NCBI GenBank assembly: GCA_902775345.1
Contig: CACYLW010000004.1
Location: 168,043 to 232,042, forward strand
Direction of reading: 5' to 3'
Source of the DNA: an uncultured Eubacteriales bacterium
GTDB taxonomy: Bacteria > Bacillota > Clostridia > Peptostreptococcales > Anaerovoracaceae
DNA: 64,000 nt
The notes beneath the pieces were generated by a model. It was not told the DNA's origin and ran no database searches. It saw only the letters and a program-made list of their open reading frames with translations. Of the stretch, positions 19,001 through 26,104 are shown piece by piece; the first letter of the stretch is position 1; each line of letters opens with the position of its first letter. Made by a program: the position numbers and the translations under genes.

Positions 19001-19877
19001 GACAGCGGGAATGACAGGACCGGTAAGCAATCTGGAATACAAGGCGCGCAGCTGGCATACACCTGTATTCAAGCGTGCCGAACCAAAGGTGCTCATTCCG
19101 GTATTCCCGGGAACCAACTGCGAATACGACAGCGCCCGCGCGGTGCGCGAGGCAGGCGGTGTTCCTGAGATAATGGTCATAAAGAACCGCACCTCCGACG
19201 AGATCAGCAGATCAGTCGAAGCGTTCGCCGCGACATTGAAGGAAGCGCAGATGGTATTCATACCGGGCGGCTTCTCGGGCGGCGATGAGCCTGACGGTTC
19301 TGCAAAATTCATCACGGCGTTCTTCAGGAACGCAGCCGTCAGGGAGGGCGTCACAGAGCTTCTGGAAAAGAATGACGGACTTATGTGCGGCATCTGCAAC
19401 GGATTCCAGGCGCTCATCAAGCTGGGACTCGTTCCTTACGGCAAGATCATCGACACAGACGAAAACTGCCCGACGCTGACATACAACACGATCGGCAGCC
19501 ACCAGTCGAAGATCGTACGCGTAAGAGTCGCTTCAAACAAATCTCCATGGCTGAGATTCTGCAATGTAGGAGATATTTACTCTGTGCCTGTTTCGCATGG
19601 CGAGGGCAGGTTCATTGCTCCTGACGAGGTGATAAAGAGCCTGGCGATATCCGGGCAGATCGCCACACAGTATGTTGATCTCGACGGCAACGCATCTTCG
19701 GACATCCTGTTCAACCCGAACGGATCGATGATGGCAATCGAAGGCATCACATCGCCTGACGGCAGGGTCTTCGGCAAGATGGGACATGCCGAGAGAGTCG
19801 GAAACGGACTCTACAAGAACGTGCCGGGTGAGTACTTCATGCATATGTTCGAGAGCGGAGTAAGGTACTTCAAATAA
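16080..19877 (+). CDS. purL: Phosphoribosylformylglycinamidine synthase, single-chain form
   Basis: Converts FGAR to FGAM with glutamine and ATP. The 1265-residue protein is the large form that combines PurS-like, PurL and PurQ parts in one chain, whereas Bacillus-type Firmicutes usually have three genes. Visible landmarks are TYWSDHCRHTTF, the FKNETHNHPTEIEPFGGAAT active site, the second synthetase half (GLGIGSIGGKDSMSGTFEDL) and a C-terminal class I glutaminase with GTNCEYDSA, the nucleophile elbow MCGICNGFQ and the distal SHGEGRF His. Unlike PurF in this operon, the glutaminase residues are intact. Confidence 0.97.
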   Translation: MVYRIYVEKKTGLANEAAALRSEIKTLLGIGRVEDVRVINRYDVENIDEALFADCRWKVFAEPQLDNTADSLEEMTGLFIDDNGYAFEDEERENRAGFVFAVEALPGQYDQRADSAEQCIQIISRGERPAVRFARVYVLCGELMPADIEAVVNYVINPVETRQASLDKPETLEMQYEIPTEVKVLEGFNNMTEAEMRGCIKSMGLAMDEADLALCVEYFRDTEHRDPTITEIRMIDTYWSDHCRHTTFNTVIDSVTFEDPLLEKAYKDYLGVRKELGRDKAVTLMDIATIAVRHLKREGKLDKLDESEEINACTVMINVEVDGEKEPWLLLFKNETHNHPTEIEPFGGAATCLGGCIRDPLSGRAYAYSAMRVTGAADPLQPVSETLPGKLPQRSITTTAAKGYSSYGNQIGLCTGIVDEIYHPGYAAKRMEVGAVMAAAPAVNVRRERPEPGDVVMLLGGSTGRDGIGGATGSSKAHDVHSVETCGAEVQKGNAPEERKIQRLFRDGVATRMIKRCNDFGAGGVSVAIGELADGLEIDLDAVPKKYEGLDGTELAISESQERMACVISADNEKLFKLIANGENLQCVKVATVTEEPRLVMYWQGNKIVDISREFLNSNGADKHIDIAPESPRDWKATSMYGKSRSFSAGMRKVASDLNTCSKQGLSQRFDSTIGAGTVLMPFGGINQITPIQAMVHKIPLEKGSTDDCSLMAWGYNPYISEASPYHGAYLAVIESVSKLIATGASFKEVYLSFQEYFGSPKQDGARWGKPFAALLGAFEAQMGLGIGSIGGKDSMSGTFEDLDVPPTLISFAVTMGKTGNITSPEFKEAGHRVILMKPYMDETGKGAGKGLPTCDSLIRLWNKASEMIASGKAVAAYTPGIGGIAEAVMKMSYGNGIGFSFENLELEDIFGYCYGGMLLEVTDDAEITGRSFDIELLGHTTQEQTVSYGDEGIGLAELLALYQGRLETVFPTLTAGMTGPVSNLEYKARSWHTPVFKRAEPKVLIPVFPGTNCEYDSARAVREAGGVPEIMVIKNRTSDEISRSVEAFAATLKEAQMVFIPGGFSGGDEPDGSAKFITAFFRNAAVREGVTELLEKNDGLMCGICNGFQALIKLGLVPYGKIIDTDENCPTLTYNTIGSHQSKIVRVRVASNKSPWLRFCNVGDIYSVPVSHGEGRFIAPDEVIKSLAISGQIATQYVDLDGNASSDILFNPNGSMMAIEGITSPDGRVFGKMGHAERVGNGLYKNVPGEYFMHMFESGVRYFK

Positions 19878-19894
19878 TAAGAAAAGGGAACAGG

Positions 19895-20857
19895 ATGAAG
19901 GAGTTTTTTGCGAGGACACATTTCACGAACAGGATAATCTGGATATTATTAGCGTTTTTCGTATGGTACATACTGCTGTCCGATATCGCTATGCTCTTTC
20001 TGTCTGTGCTGCCCCGGATACTGTTCAGGGATACTTCCGGAGGGCTGGCATTTGTCAATGAGTATTATTTTCCGACAATTGCTGCATGCGTGGTATTCCT
20101 GCTGGTATGTCTGGTTCTGAAAAAGAACCGCTTCATGCTCGACATCATCAGGCCGTCGCGTGAAAGGCGCAGCATGAGCAAACTCGGACTGGGCATTTTG
20201 CTTGGCTTCCTGACCAACTTTTTCTGCATAGTCTGCGCGATCCTGCATGGTGACGTCAGGTTTTACCTGGATTTCACTGCCGCTCAGATCCCGCTGATGA
20301 TCTACGCGTTCATATGCGTGTTCTTCCAGAGTTCTTCGGAAGAGCTCTGGTGCAGGACTTTCATGTACGAAAGGATAAATGTGCACTATCCGCTGTGGGT
20401 AGCGATAGTAGTGAACGGAACGGTTTTTGGCCTTTTGCACGGTTCAAATGACGGAATAACCCCTCTGGCCATGGCTGACCTCATCATCTGCGGGCTCGCG
20501 TATTCGCTGCTGCGCTGGTATTCAGGCAGTATCTGGACTTGCATGGGCATACATACGATGTGGAACTTCACCCAGAATTTCCTGTTCGGGCTTCCTAACA
20601 GCGGTCTTGTCTCGGAGGCATCGGTGCTGCATCTGGATGCCGCGAATGCTGTAAGCAACTGGGTATACAGCTATGAGTTCGGAGTTGAAGGAGCTGTTCC
20701 GGCAGTGTTTATAGACCTCCTGCTCATTGTAGTGATCCTTATACTTGCAAAGAGAGACGGACGTCTTGGTGAGCTTCGTGAGAGCAGGGAATCAAAGGGA
20801 GAGATGCCGGTGATGCCGCCGAAGAAAGTGCAGACCGTGGAGATCCCGGGAGAATAA
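19895..20857 (+). CDS. CPBP family intramembrane protease-like protein
   Basis: A 320-residue protein with about eight membrane segments. The ABI/CPBP signature is complete: SSEELWCR (Glu-Glu and Arg), FGLLHG (His), and a second histidine motif HTMWN. Members are putative intramembrane metalloproteases, some linked to bacteriocin immunity or prenyl-protein processing. The C-terminal tail (about 290-320) is polar and probably cytoplasmic. It lies 17 nt after purL and 20 nt before the cyclodeaminase gene, so it is likely co-transcribed, but a purine role is not implied. Confidence 0.8.
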   Translation: MKEFFARTHFTNRIIWILLAFFVWYILLSDIAMLFLSVLPRILFRDTSGGLAFVNEYYFPTIAACVVFLLVCLVLKKNRFMLDIIRPSRERRSMSKLGLGILLGFLTNFFCIVCAILHGDVRFYLDFTAAQIPLMIYAFICVFFQSSSEELWCRTFMYERINVHYPLWVAIVVNGTVFGLLHGSNDGITPLAMADLIICGLAYSLLRWYSGSIWTCMGIHTMWNFTQNFLFGLPNSGLVSEASVLHLDAANAVSNWVYSYEFGVEGAVPAVFIDLLLIVVILILAKRDGRLGELRESRESKGEMPVMPPKKVQTVEIPGE

Positions 20858-20877
20858 AACGAAAAGAGGAAAGAAGA

Positions 20878-21621
20878 TTGAGCAGATCATTTAAGGATTT
20901 AAGTATAGAAGAGTATCTGAAGCGGCTCGGGTCGGGGGACCCGACCCCCGGCGGCGGAGCCGCCGCTGCGCTGGTTTCAGCGCAGGGAGCCGCCCTTATC
21001 ATGATGGTTGCGAACCATACCATAGGAAAGCCTAAATATGCAGAGTTCGAAGAACTCAACAGGGAAATACTTGAAGAGGCTGAAGTCCTGATGGGCAGCC
21101 TGGCGGACGGGATCGACAATGACGCTGAAGCCTTCGGCAAGGTTTCCGCTGCTTATGCGCTCCCGCGCCAGTTCTCAGACATACAGATAGACAGAGTGTC
21201 CGCGGTCATCAAAAAACTCAGGACTGAAGGACACATTATTGACGATATAGATGAAGAGGGCATGACTGTTGAGATTATGGATCAGATAGAGGAAGCCCTG
21301 AAGAAAGACAGGCAGGCTGCCATAGCTTCTGTTTCGGTGCATGCGGCAGAGGCTCCGCTGATGGTGATGGAGGATTCGCTTGCTGCGCTCCGCCTTGCGG
21401 TCGCTCTGAAGGATCATTCAAACAAGATGCTTGAAAGTGACATCTATGTTGCGGCGCGCTGCCTCGATGCCGGCATCAGATCGGCAAGCTATAATGTAGA
21501 GGCAAACCTGCCGGCGATCGCGAAGGCCGATCCGGCCCTCGCATCAGAGATGCGCCAGCACGCCGCGGACATCATTTCCAAGGCGGCAGATCTCATTTCG
21601 GACCTCCGCGGAAGGAAGTAG
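20878..21621 (+). CDS. fchA: Formiminotetrahydrofolate cyclodeaminase family protein
   Basis: Cyclodeaminases release ammonia from formimino-THF to give methenyl-THF. The protein has the FTCD C-terminal domain layout: IEEYLKRLGSGDPTPGGGAAAALVSA near the N-terminus (conserved Gly-rich PGGG loop), then an all-helical body. At 247 residues it is longer than the usual roughly 210, with an acidic insertion around residues 110-130 (DDIDEEGMTVEIMD). The start codon is TTG with AGAGGAAAG upstream; no ATG would include the conserved N-terminus. Methenyl-THF could feed 10-formyl-THF to purN and the AICAR formyltransferase. Confidence 0.82.
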   Translation: MSRSFKDLSIEEYLKRLGSGDPTPGGGAAAALVSAQGAALIMMVANHTIGKPKYAEFEELNREILEEAEVLMGSLADGIDNDAEAFGKVSAAYALPRQFSDIQIDRVSAVIKKLRTEGHIIDDIDEEGMTVEIMDQIEEALKKDRQAAIASVSVHAAEAPLMVMEDSLAALRLAVALKDHSNKMLESDIYVAARCLDAGIRSASYNVEANLPAIAKADPALASEMRQHAADIISKAADLISDLRGRK

Positions 21622-21625
21622 GAAT

Positions 21626-22498
21626 ATGGAAAGCGCACGCTGCAAGGCTTTTATAGAGTCAGTAGAACGCGGAAGCTTCAGGGCCGCCGCGGAAGCGCTC
21701 GGCTACACGCCGTCAGCAGTGAGTCAACTTGTCGCCGCGCTCGAAAAAGATCTCGGGCTCACTCTGCTCATCCGCTCAAAAAAGGGCGTAACAGTGACAT
21801 CCGAAGGAAAAAAGCTCGCGCCTATCGTCCGCTCTTATCTTGCACGCGAAAAAGAGATGTACGAACTGGCTTCAGAGATGCAGGGAGTTTCCGTCGGAAA
21901 CCTTACGATCGCAGCGTATCCGAGCGTTGCCACGACCTGGCTGCCTGAGATCGTACGTACATTCCAGCGTGACTATCCGGAAGTCCAGTTCGATATAATA
22001 GAAGGTATACGGAGCGAGATATTCGGACATCTCGACGACCACGTTGCCGACATGGGCTTCCTGGCATATGCAGATCCGATGGAATACGAATGGACCCCGC
22101 TGGCGGAAGAGGCCGTGATCGCGGTCGTGCCTGAAAACCACAGGCTCGCAAAGGCAGACGCCTATCCGATCGCTGAGTGTGAGAAGGATAATTTCATAAT
22201 GACATCATGGGGCAAGGACCTTGAGATACAGAGCATATTCAAAAGGTTCAATATCTCGCCGAATGTCAAATATACGACCTACGATACGCCGGCGACTCTC
22301 GCAATGGTGAGGATGGGCCTGGGCATAAGTTTCGTAAACGAGCTTTCCGCCCAGTACTGGAACGACAATCTTGTAAAACTGCCGCTCGACCCGCCTCAGA
22401 AAGTAGAATTCGGCATAGCCTATACATCCAAAGAGCATATGACAGCAGCGGCAAAGAAATTTTACGATTACGCCATCCGCTGCATAAAGGGGGAGTGA
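21626..22498 (+). CDS. LysR family transcriptional regulator
   Basis: The N-terminal winged helix-turn-helix (ESARCKAFIESVERGSFRAAAEALG, then PSAVSQLVAALEKDLG; residues 1-60) is followed by a periplasmic-binding-like effector domain (about 90-290). It is encoded 4 nt after fchA in the same direction, which is unusual for LysR regulators that normally sit divergently to their targets. The target may be this operon or a one-carbon gene elsewhere. The effector is unknown. Confidence 0.9.
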   Translation: MESARCKAFIESVERGSFRAAAEALGYTPSAVSQLVAALEKDLGLTLLIRSKKGVTVTSEGKKLAPIVRSYLAREKEMYELASEMQGVSVGNLTIAAYPSVATTWLPEIVRTFQRDYPEVQFDIIEGIRSEIFGHLDDHVADMGFLAYADPMEYEWTPLAEEAVIAVVPENHRLAKADAYPIAECEKDNFIMTSWGKDLEIQSIFKRFNISPNVKYTTYDTPATLAMVRMGLGISFVNELSAQYWNDNLVKLPLDPPQKVEFGIAYTSKEHMTAAAKKFYDYAIRCIKGE

Positions 22499-22553
22499 TC
22501 CGAGGCGGAACCCTATACCGATAAACAACATAAGACATAATAAGTAAAAGAAA

Positions 22554-22586
22554 TCCGGAGGCTTTCACCTCCGGACTTCTTTTTAT
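22554..22586. terminator. Bidirectional terminator after LysR gene
   Basis: Perfect 8-bp stem TCCGGAGG / CCTCCGGA with loop CTTTCA, followed by CTTCTTTTT. On the minus strand it is followed by TTTCTTTTACTT, so it can also end the microprotein transcript. Confidence 0.88.
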
Positions 22587-22617
22587 GATCGTATTATGGA
22601 TTTTCACCCTTTTTCTG

Positions 22618-22704
22618 CTATTTATCGATTACGTCCTCAGCTGTCCATTCAGCACCTACGTACATTGCCATTGCGACTGCGATGATGATTCCCTCTACTA
22701 ACAT
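22618..22704 (-). CDS. 28-residue membrane microprotein, unknown function
   Basis: A short reading frame with an optimal ribosome binding site: AAAGGAGGT lies 7 nt before the ATG at 22704. The peptide begins MLVEGIIIAVAMAMYVGAEW and ends in the acidic tail TAEDVIDK, which suggests one short membrane helix and a charged cytosolic tail. A sigma-A promoter with 17-nt spacing lies 96 nt upstream and a bidirectional terminator follows the stop, so it forms a complete transcription unit. I do not recognise the family. Coding is inferred from these signals rather than homology. Confidence 0.6.
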   Translation of the reverse strand: MLVEGIIIAVAMAMYVGAEWTAEDVIDK

Positions 22705-22801
22705 GGTGTTACCTCCTTTATTTCCATACGCCCCTCGGCTTTGTTCCTGAAGATCGGAGTCTTCGTTTCGCCGTCCGGCGTCTCTCTTCTCTTCTTGTCT
22801 G

Positions 22802-22832
22802 TATTATAGGCCTGAAGATAACAAAAGTAAAA
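22802..22832 (-). promoter_or_regulatory. Promoter of the microprotein gene
   Basis: On the minus strand TTTACT, a 17-nt spacer and TATAAT precede the microprotein by about 95 nt. The box sequences are close to consensus. Positions are approximate to two bases. Confidence 0.6.
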
Positions 22833-22839
22833 CTATAGA

Positions 22840-23022
22840 TTTTAATTAATATAACCAGTAATACTTAACACAACTTCCGTTAATTTGTTAGTACAGTTTT
22901 GATGAAACAGGGAAAATGCATTACCGTCAAAAGCTTGCTGCGGATGTGCAGAACGGCTGTAGAAATGGGTTTATCTGTAAAGAGATTTAAATAAAGAAAT
23001 GGTGGATAAAACATTCTGATAA
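22840..23022. other. AT-rich intergenic region with no gene seen
   Basis: Between the microprotein promoter and the rubredoxin promoter no reading frame with a ribosome binding site, no RNA gene and no strong hairpin was recognised on either strand. Confidence 0.5.
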
Positions 23023-23050
23023 TTGTACAATCAAGGCGATGATATATCTT
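23023..23050 (+). promoter_or_regulatory. Candidate rubredoxin promoter
   Basis: TTGTAC (23023-23028), 16-nt spacer, TATCTT (23045-23050). A second possible -10 (GATAAT near 23057) lies closer to the gene. Confidence 0.45.
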
Positions 23051-23078
23051 TGTCTGGATAATACAAGGAGGATAAATT

Positions 23079-23237
23079 ATGGATAAGTATGTATGCGCTA
23101 TCTGCGGTTATGTATATGACCCTGAAGTTGGTGATCCGGATAACGGAGTAGAGCCGGGCACAGCATGGGAAGATGTTCCTGAAGATTGGGTTTGCCCTCT
23201 GTGCGGTGTAGGCAAGGACAACTTCGAAGCTGAATAA
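23079..23237 (+). CDS. rd: Rubredoxin
   Basis: Small redox protein with one iron bound by four cysteines. The 52-residue product has the two knuckles [12 protein letters not shown] and [11 protein letters not shown], with the normal 29-residue spacing between the CxxC pairs and the [11 protein letters not shown] loop. AAGGAGG lies 6 nt before the ATG. It donates electrons to oxygen- or peroxide-detoxifying proteins in anaerobes. It stands as its own unit before the Nfn genes. Confidence 0.97.
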   Translation: MDKYVCAICGYVYDPEVGDPDNGVEPGTAWEDVPEDWVCPLCGVGKDNFEAE

Positions 23238-23274
23238 TCGTTTGCAGCTCATTAAACATAATAGCAAGAAATAA

Positions 23275-23306
23275 AACGGAGCACCTGCAAGGAACTCCGT
23301 TTTTTC
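23275..23306 (+). terminator. Terminator of rubredoxin gene
   Basis: Stem ACGGAG (23276-23281) / CTCCGT (23295-23300) with a run of six T residues. Confidence 0.8.
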
Positions 23307-23339
23307 GTCTGAACGAATTGTCAACAAATAGACATAGTA

Positions 23340-23369
23340 TTGTTTATTCAAGATACAGCGTGATAGAAT
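23340..23369 (+). promoter_or_regulatory. Candidate nfnAB promoter
   Basis: TTGTTT, 18-nt spacer, TAGAAT, about 50 nt upstream of the first Nfn gene. Moderately weak match. Confidence 0.35.
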
Positions 23370-23417
23370 TCATTTTGCAATCAATATTTTCTGACTAAAG
23401 AAAAGAGGGGACAGCAG

Positions 23418-24275
23418 ATGTATAAGGTAGTTAGAAGAAAGGCGCTGAGGCCTACTGTCACACAGCTGGAGATAGAGGCTCCGCTGGTAGCGCGCAAGGC
23501 GAAACCCGGACAGTTCATCATCCTCAGAGTCAATGAAGAAGGCGAGCGTATCCCGCTGACAGTAGCGGGAGTGAATCCTGAAGAAGGTACAGTAAAGATC
23601 ATCTTCCAGGTGGTTGGAGCAACGACAGAGCTTCTGAACCACGTACCGGAAGGCGGATACCTGCAGGATTTCGTAGGCCCTCTCGGTAACGCGACAGAGA
23701 CCGAAGGGATCAGGAAGGTGTGCATCGTAGGCGGTGGCGTAGGCTGCGCTATAGCGATGCCTGTAGCCCAGGAGTTCCACAGGATCGGAGCAGAGGTAAC
23801 GAGCATCATCGGCTTCAGGAGCGAAGACCTCGTGATCCTCGAGGAAGAATTCACCGAGTGCTCAGACAAGCTTTACGTGATGACAGATGACGGCTCATAC
23901 GGCAGACACGGCAACGTAACAGTACCTCTGGATGAGATGCTTGCGGCAGGCGAGAAGTTCGACATGATCATCACGATCGGACCTCTGATCATGATGAAGT
24001 TCGTGACACTGACAGCAAAGAAATACGACGCACCGATCACGGTCTCGATGAGCCCTATAATGATCGACGGAACGGGCATGTGCGGCGGCTGCAGACTGAC
24101 GCTGAACACAGAGGAAGGCCCTGTGATGAAGTTCGCATGCGTTGACGGCCCGGACTTCAACGGATATGAGGTGGACTTCGACGAGGCGATCTCGAGAGGC
24201 CGCATGTATTTCGACTATGAGAGACATGCATACGAAGAAACATGCAACCTGTTCAAACAGGCAGAGAACGCGTAG
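23418..24275 (+). CDS. nfnA: Ferredoxin-NADP+ oxidoreductase (Nfn-type) small subunit
   Basis: Flavin subunit of the bifurcating NADH-dependent reduced ferredoxin:NADP+ oxidoreductase, also annotated as sulfide dehydrogenase beta. The 285-residue protein has the ferredoxin-reductase FAD domain (GQFIILRVNEEGERIPLT), an NAD-binding domain starting IVGGGVGCA, and C-terminal cysteines CGGCRLT and KFACVDGPDF for the [2Fe-2S] cluster. The large subunit follows 15 nt later, as in the known operon. Confidence 0.9.
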   Translation: MYKVVRRKALRPTVTQLEIEAPLVARKAKPGQFIILRVNEEGERIPLTVAGVNPEEGTVKIIFQVVGATTELLNHVPEGGYLQDFVGPLGNATETEGIRKVCIVGGGVGCAIAMPVAQEFHRIGAEVTSIIGFRSEDLVILEEEFTECSDKLYVMTDDGSYGRHGNVTVPLDEMLAAGEKFDMIITIGPLIMMKFVTLTAKKYDAPITVSMSPIMIDGTGMCGGCRLTLNTEEGPVMKFACVDGPDFNGYEVDFDEAISRGRMYFDYERHAYEETCNLFKQAENA

Positions 24276-24290
24276 GAAGGGGGAAGAAAA

Positions 24291-25703
24291 ATGGCACTTG
24301 ATCCTAAGAAACATGAAATGCCGTCACAGGACCCTCAGGTCCGCGCGCATAATTTCAGCGAGGTAGCGCTCGGTTATACGGAAGAGATCGCGATCGCAGA
24401 GGCGCAGAGATGCCTCAACTGCAAGAACAAGCCATGTGTAGAAGGCTGCCCGGTAAACGTAAACATCCCTGACTTCATCATGAAGGCGAAGGAAGGCGAC
24501 TGGGAAGGCGCATACCAGATCATCAACGCGACATCTACGCTCCCGGCAGTTTGCGGAAGAGTATGCCCGCAGGAGACGCAGTGCGAAGCTAAGTGCACGA
24601 TGGGCATCAAGTTCGAGCCTGTAGGCATCGGACGACTCGAGAGGTTCGCGGCAGATTGGCACAATGCCAATGCAACAGAGAAGGCAGTCGCTCCTGAATC
24701 AAACGGTCACAAGGTGGCGATAGTAGGATCGGGCCCTGCGGGACTCACATGCGCAGGCGATCTGGCGAAGAAGGGCTACAAGGTAACAGTATATGAAGCA
24801 CTGCACACGGCAGGCGGAGTACTGGTATACGGCATCCCTGAGTTCAGACTTCCAAAGGCCATCGTGGCAAGAGAAGTAGAAGGCCTGAAAGACCTCGACG
24901 TAGACATCGAGACGAACGTCATCATCGGAAAGACACTTACAGTAGACGAGTTATTCGATGAGATGGGATTCGAGGCAGTGTTCATCGGCTCCGGCGCAGG
25001 ACTTCCGATGTTCATGAACATTCCGGGCGAGTCGCTGAAGGGAGTATTCTCGGCTAACGAATACCTTACAAGATCGAACCTGATGAAGGCATATCTCGAC
25101 GATCCTAAGACGCCTATCATGAAGGGCGGCAAGGTAGCAGTAGTCGGCGGCGGAAACGTAGCGATGGACGCAGCAAGAACCGCACTTAGACTGGGCGCAG
25201 ATCACGTATACATCGTATACAGAAGATCGATGGAAGAGCTCCCTGCAAGAAAAGAGGAAGTCGAACATGCGATAGAAGAGGGCATCGACTTCAGACTGCT
25301 GAACAACCCTGTAGAGATCCTCGGATACAACAATCCTGATGATCCACGCGATCCTAAGAACGGATTCGTCAGAGGCATCAGATGCATCAAGATGGAGCTC
25401 GGAGAGCCTGACGCATCCGGCAGAAGAAGACCTATCCCTGTAGAGGGAAGCGAGTTCGAACTCGATGTGGACGCAGTCATCATGGCACTCGGCACAAGAC
25501 CGAACCCTCTGATCAAGAACACGACCAAGGGACTCGAGGTCAACCGCAAGGGCGGCTTCGTAGTTGACGAGGACGGACTGACCAGCCGTGAGGCAGTATA
25601 TGCAGGCGGCGACGCGGTAACAGGAGCTGCTACAGTAATCTCGGCTATGGGCGCCGGCAAACTCGCCGCCGCATCCATAGATAAATACCTCTCCGCAAAA
25701 TAA
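24291..25703 (+). CDS. nfnB: Nfn-type large subunit (GltD-like glutamate synthase small-chain family)
   Basis: The 470-residue flavoprotein has two [4Fe-4S] sites near the N-terminus (CLNCKNKPCVEGCP and CGRVCPQETQCEAKC), FAD motif GSGPAGLTCAGDLA, NADPH motif GGGNVAMDAART and a terminal FAD block AGGDAVTGAATV. Together with NfnA it couples NADH, NADPH and ferredoxin pools in the cytosol. Some relatives act as glutamate synthase subunits; pairing with the preceding gene favours Nfn. GAAGGGGGAAG precedes the start. Confidence 0.88.
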   Translation: MALDPKKHEMPSQDPQVRAHNFSEVALGYTEEIAIAEAQRCLNCKNKPCVEGCPVNVNIPDFIMKAKEGDWEGAYQIINATSTLPAVCGRVCPQETQCEAKCTMGIKFEPVGIGRLERFAADWHNANATEKAVAPESNGHKVAIVGSGPAGLTCAGDLAKKGYKVTVYEALHTAGGVLVYGIPEFRLPKAIVAREVEGLKDLDVDIETNVIIGKTLTVDELFDEMGFEAVFIGSGAGLPMFMNIPGESLKGVFSANEYLTRSNLMKAYLDDPKTPIMKGGKVAVVGGGNVAMDAARTALRLGADHVYIVYRRSMEELPARKEEVEHAIEEGIDFRLLNNPVEILGYNNPDDPRDPKNGFVRGIRCIKMELGEPDASGRRRPIPVEGSEFELDVDAVIMALGTRPNPLIKNTTKGLEVNRKGGFVVDEDGLTSREAVYAGGDAVTGAATVISAMGAGKLAAASIDKYLSAK

Positions 25704-25763
25704 GATGCATTTTTAACGCAAGCAAATGCAAACAAACGAAAATCAGAAGCAGACAGACCTCCA

Positions 25764-25790
25764 AGGCACCTTCATAAGGAAGCCTTGGCA
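25764..25790. repeat. Hairpin after nfnB
   Basis: Arms CCAAGGC and GCCTTGG around a 13-nt loop, without a following T-run. Possibly a transcript-end stabiliser. Confidence 0.4.
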
Positions 25791-25894
25791 CTGCAAAAGA
25801 GGAGTTTGAAAATAAAAGTGTAAAAAACGGACAAGTTAAAAAATATGTTTCACTTTTGATCTCAAACCTTCTCCAATCTGATCATGAGAAAGTA

Positions 25895-25953
25895 AAACGG
25901 CTTGACAATAACCCGGTTTTTAGGCGTTATCGTCAAGCCGTTTCTCATTTTTT
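25895..25953. terminator. Bidirectional terminator between nfnB and coaBC
   Basis: Stem ACGGCTTGAC (25897-25906) / GTCAAGCCGT (25932-25941), continued by AATAAC/GTTATC, with T-runs after (CTCATTTTTTT) and an A-rich lead-in, so it works for both directions. Confidence 0.82.
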
Positions 25954-26104
25954 TGTTCAATCAGTGCCAGCTGAGCACTCCCTTTTACAAAAAAGTTAAA
26001 CATATACTTTTTGTATTCGATTTTTTACACTTTTTTCAAAAAAGTCCTTTTCGGACCGGTTTTCTGTCGTGCGGCTGCTTGCCTTTATCTCATCGAGTAT
26101 GGCA

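Larger units (their letters stand above)
25704..26104. other. 400-nt AT-rich region between convergent nfnB and coaBC
   Basis: It holds the 25764 hairpin and a strong bidirectional terminator at 25897-25941. It also holds AAAAGTG/CACTTTT short inverted repeats and, next to the coaBC stop, a degenerate copy of the last coaBC codons. No independent gene with a ribosome binding site was found. Confidence 0.5.
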
